Of a DNA stretch of 6,390 nucleotides, positions 3,833 through 6,390 are shown piece by piece. The stretch covers positions 1 through 6,390 of the forward strand of contig DDZY01000204.1 in the NCBI GenBank assembly GCA_002346525.1, given 5' to 3'. Position 1 is the stretch's first letter. Every line of letters begins with the position of its first letter. The notes beneath the pieces were generated by a model that was given only the letters and a program-made list of their open reading frames with translations, made no database searches and was not told where the DNA came from. Position numbers and translations under genes: made by a program. This stretch comes from Proteobacteria bacterium UBA2996 (GTDB lineage Bacteria > Pseudomonadota > Gammaproteobacteria > Arenicellales > UBA868).

Positions 3833-6390
3833 GTGAATGATCTGACTGCTGACGTAAGACAGCTTGCCGAGACGCGAGCCGCCCGACTAAAGGAACTCGG
3901 CCAACAGCGCGGCGCTCTGTCCGGCCAGGAGAGTTATTGGGGTGACTTGGCTAAAGTTTTGGCCGGCAGCGATTTTATTGCACGCGCACTTTCGGGCAAT
4001 CCATCTTTGTTGGACAAACTTGATGCTGTTCAGAGCCCGGCCAGGCAGGACACGCTACGTCGACAGATTGATGATCTTCATGGGGGTCGTGAGGAGGTCG
4101 GGGCAGCACTCCGGCGGGTGAGGCAGGAGAAAATCGTTCGGCTGGGATGGCGCGACCTGGTTGGTGATGCCCCTCTCTCGGAAGTGCTGGAAACCTTATC
4201 CACCCTGGCCGATGCGGCCATCGAAGCCGCACTCAGATGTGCCCACGGCGAACTCGTCAGCCGTTTTGGACAACCCATCGGCGAGAATAGCGGCACCCCC
4301 GTGCAACTGACCGTTCTTGGACTGGGAAAGCTCGGCGGACGTGAACTCAACATGTCGTCTGACGTTGATCTGGTATTTGCTTACCGGGAAAACGGATCTA
4401 CCAACGGCGTACGGTCCATCAGCAACCACGAGTTCTTCATCAAGCTCGGTCGGACTCTGATCGATATCCTGCAGACACCAACAGCCGATGGGATCGTCTT
4501 CCGGGTAGACATGAGACTTCGCCCCAACGGTGATAGCGGACCCTTGGCATTGTCCTTTGATGCGATCGACCATTACTTCCTGACTCATGGCCGTGAGTGG
4601 GAACGCTATGCGCTGATCAAGGCCCGTCCTGTTGCGGGTGACATTGCCTCGGGGCACGAACTGCTTGCGAATCTGAGGCCTTTCGTTTACCGAAAATACC
4701 TTGACTTTGGCGCCTTTGAGTCGATCCGGTCCATGAAAACACTGATCGACCGCGAGCTCGCAAAAAAATCGCTCGCCGGTAATGTCAAGCTCGGCCGTGG
4801 CGGTATCCGGGAGATTGAATTCATTGTACAAAGTCACCAGCTGATTTACGGGGGCAGGAACACGGCGCTGCGCACGTCTTCCCTGTATGACGCCCTGACA
4901 GTTCTGGCAGAGGAAGGCATGCTGGATCAGGGAGACTGCGATAGGTTGCGCAGCCACTATGACTATCTACGCGTACTCGAACACCGCCTCCAGATCATGG
5001 ATGATGCCCAAACTCATGCGATTCCGGTTGAGCCACTCGCCAGGACGCGTATCGCGCTGGCGATGGGGTATCCGGAAACCGCCGCCTTTGAGGCGGCTAT
5101 CACCTCTGTCAACGACGACGTCCACAGACTCTTTCGCAGCGTATTCCATCACGAACGCGAGCCCAACGCCTCTGACCACGAATCGCTCTTTGCTGATCTG
5201 TGGGATGAAACGCTCGCACCCGAGGATCAGCTGACACAACTCAAGACGCTTGGCTTTAAAGACCCGCAGCAGGTCCAGACGTTGCTGGCCGGCATCCGTC
5301 ACAGCCGCTTCTATCAGGCTTTTTCGCGCGAAGGTCGTGAAAGACTTGATGCCCTGATGCCTCTGGTTCTGAAAAGCTGCACACAGACCGATCGCCCCGA
5401 TACCGCCATCAGCCGGGTGTTGTTTGTGATTGAGTCCATCGGCCGACGATCGGCTTACCTGGCACTGCTGAGTGAGAATACCCTGGCGCTGTCGCAACTG
5501 ATCCGCCTGGTCAGCGCCTCAAACGAGATCAGTCACTGGATCGCAAGTCACCCGGTCATCCTGGATGAACTGATCGATCCCATTACTGCTTATCAGCCGC
5601 AGGATGGCGGAGAGATCGGGCAGGAACTGGAGCGCAAACTCCGCTCGCATGACGGGGAAGATCTCGAAGCCGCCATGGAGACGCTGAGGGAATACCGTCA
5701 AGCATACAGTCTGCGGATAGCGGCGGCCGATGTAGCAGGACTACTCGAGATTGATACTGCCGCGGCTTCACTCAGCGCTCTGGCTGAAGCGCTGCTGTGT
5801 CAAGCACTGGCTGTTGCCGGGCGTACACTCAAGACACCGAAAGCGCCGCAACAGGATGCTGCGCTGGGCATCATTGCTTACGGCAAACTCGGCAGTCGGG
5901 AGCTCGGCTACCACTCTGATCTCGATATCGTCTTTATCTACGAACAGCCGGACTCCGAAGATCCCCAAACTGCCGCAGCGCGGCGTTACTACTTCGGTAG
6001 GCTGGTCCAGCGACTGGTACACATACTCACTACGCATACGCCGGCAGGAGAGGTCTACTCCATTGACACACGACTGCGGCCCAGCGGAAACGCCGGTACC
6101 GTCGTGACCCCGATCAAGGCTTATCACGAGTATCTCTCTACCTCGGCGTGGACCTTTGAGCATCAGGCCTTGGTCCGCGCGAGAATGATTACGGGCAGCG
6201 AAGCCTTGCGGCAGCGTTTCGACAAGATTCGTCGCAACGTTCTCTGCCAGCCCCGTGAGGCATCAAAGCTGCAAAAAGCCATGCGGGACATGCGACAGCG
6301 GATGCAGCAGCACCATTCGCGCAACGGCGGATCCGGTTTTGACCTTAAACATGACGCCGGGGGTCTCGTCGATATTGAGTTCTTGTGCCA
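3833..6390 (+). CDS. glnE: Bifunctional glutamine synthetase adenylyltransferase / adenylyl-removing enzyme GlnE (3' truncated by window)
   Basis: GlnE attaches AMP to, and removes it from, a tyrosine of glutamine synthetase, lowering or restoring its activity under control of PII (GlnB) and glutamine. The frame is open for 852 codons to the window edge with no stop. Two nucleotidyltransferase heads are visible. The N-terminal (deadenylylating) head has LGLGKLGGREL at 162-172, SSDVD with Asp177/Asp179, FRVDMRLRPNG with Asp226, then REWERYALIKAR and GGIREIEF (323-330). The C-terminal (adenylylating) head has AYGKLGSRELGYHSDLD with Asp696/Asp698, IDTRLRPSG with Asp745, and WTFEHQALVRAR. Between them lies the helical linker with LDELIDP (577-583) and LRIAAADVAG. 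Motif positions differ from E. coli (946 aa) by only about five residues, so roughly 95 residues are missing beyond GGLVDIEFLC at the edge. The start is GTG 3833: an in-frame TGA at 3824 blocks anything upstream, and the N-terminus then aligns well with E. coli. No clear Shine-Dalgarno site is seen. Confidence 0.96.
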   Translation, partial: MNDLTADVRQLAETRAARLKELGQQRGALSGQESYWGDLAKVLAGSDFIARALSGNPSLLDKLDAVQSPARQDTLRRQIDDLHGGREEVGAALRRVRQEKIVRLGWRDLVGDAPLSEVLETLSTLADAAIEAALRCAHGELVSRFGQPIGENSGTPVQLTVLGLGKLGGRELNMSSDVDLVFAYRENGSTNGVRSISNHEFFIKLGRTLIDILQTPTADGIVFRVDMRLRPNGDSGPLALSFDAIDHYFLTHGREWERYALIKARPVAGDIASGHELLANLRPFVYRKYLDFGAFESIRSMKTLIDRELAKKSLAGNVKLGRGGIREIEFIVQSHQLIYGGRNTALRTSSLYDALTVLAEEGMLDQGDCDRLRSHYDYLRVLEHRLQIMDDAQTHAIPVEPLARTRIALAMGYPETAAFEAAITSVNDDVHRLFRSVFHHEREPNASDHESLFADLWDETLAPEDQLTQLKTLGFKDPQQVQTLLAGIRHSRFYQAFSREGRERLDALMPLVLKSCTQTDRPDTAISRVLFVIESIGRRSAYLALLSENTLALSQLIRLVSASNEISHWIASHPVILDELIDPITAYQPQDGGEIGQELERKLRSHDGEDLEAAMETLREYRQAYSLRIAAADVAGLLEIDTAAASLSALAEALLCQALAVAGRTLKTPKAPQQDAALGIIAYGKLGSRELGYHSDLDIVFIYEQPDSEDPQTAAARRYYFGRLVQRLVHILTTHTPAGEVYSIDTRLRPSGNAGTVVTPIKAYHEYLSTSAWTFEHQALVRARMITGSEALRQRFDKIRRNVLCQPREASKLQKAMRDMRQRMQQHHSRNGGSGFDLKHDAGGLVDIEFLC

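Noticed and set aside
3823..3840. Five-codon ORF (MTRRE) overlapping the glnE GTG start, as a possible leader peptide
   Set aside because: No ribosome binding site, no regulatory codon run and no attenuator hairpin; short ORFs of this size occur by chance.
4196..4957. Long - strand ORF of 253 codons
   Set aside because: It lies wholly antisense to glnE, whose frame carries conserved GlnE motifs; the - strand translation shows no recognisable domain. Long antisense ORFs are common opposite GC-rich genes.
4967..5497. - strand ORF of 176 codons
   Set aside because: Antisense to the central linker of glnE, with no domain signal and no ribosome binding site context.
1..6390. Search for mobile elements, CRISPR arrays, tRNAs, riboswitches, toxin-antitoxin or defence genes
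   Set aside because: No direct repeats with regular spacing, terminal inverted repeats, tRNA-like cloverleaf or accessory gene families were seen; the window is almost fully occupied by core metabolic genes.

Overview
This window looks like ordinary chromosomal housekeeping DNA from a moderately GC-rich gammaproteobacterium. The assignment rests on the E. coli-like quinolinate synthase (same cysteine spacing throughout), the full two-headed glutamine synthetase adenylyltransferase GlnE, and an E. coli-like shikimate dehydrogenase. The genus cannot be told from the sequence. I see no insertion sequence, integrase, phage gene, tRNA, rRNA or CRISPR repeat, and no frameshift or truncation other than at the two window edges.

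Layout. Bases 1-36 are the lysine/arginine-rich end of a + strand gene, followed by a strong intrinsic terminator (71-101). A convergent gene of unknown function on the - strand (100-606) encodes a small membrane-anchored protein, and its stop codon lies inside the terminator's T tract. An 86-bp divergent gap with a strikingly AT-rich imperfect palindrome (about 639-660) separates it from a + strand pair, nadA (693-1757) and hemH (1772-2821), only 14 bp apart and probably one operon. hemH runs tail-to-tail into aroE on the - strand (2822-3682) with no base between the two stop codons. A 150-bp divergent gap, with a perfect 12-bp palindrome abutting the aroE start, leads to glnE on the + strand. 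glnE starts at GTG 3833 and runs off the right edge at 6390. It is the largest gene here, open for 852 codons, and easy to miss because it has a GTG start and no stop in the window.

How the genes relate. They serve separate core pathways: NAD synthesis from aspartate (nadA), the last step of protoheme synthesis (hemH), aromatic amino acid and folate precursor synthesis (aroE), and control of glutamine synthetase by reversible adenylylation (glnE). nadA and hemH share a link to iron: one enzyme carries a [4Fe-4S] cluster and the other inserts Fe2+ into porphyrin. No undescribed system is evident. The points most worth a second look are the unknown membrane gene, the AT-rich palindrome, the zero-gap convergent junction, and the lack of clear Shine-Dalgarno sites before most of the starts.
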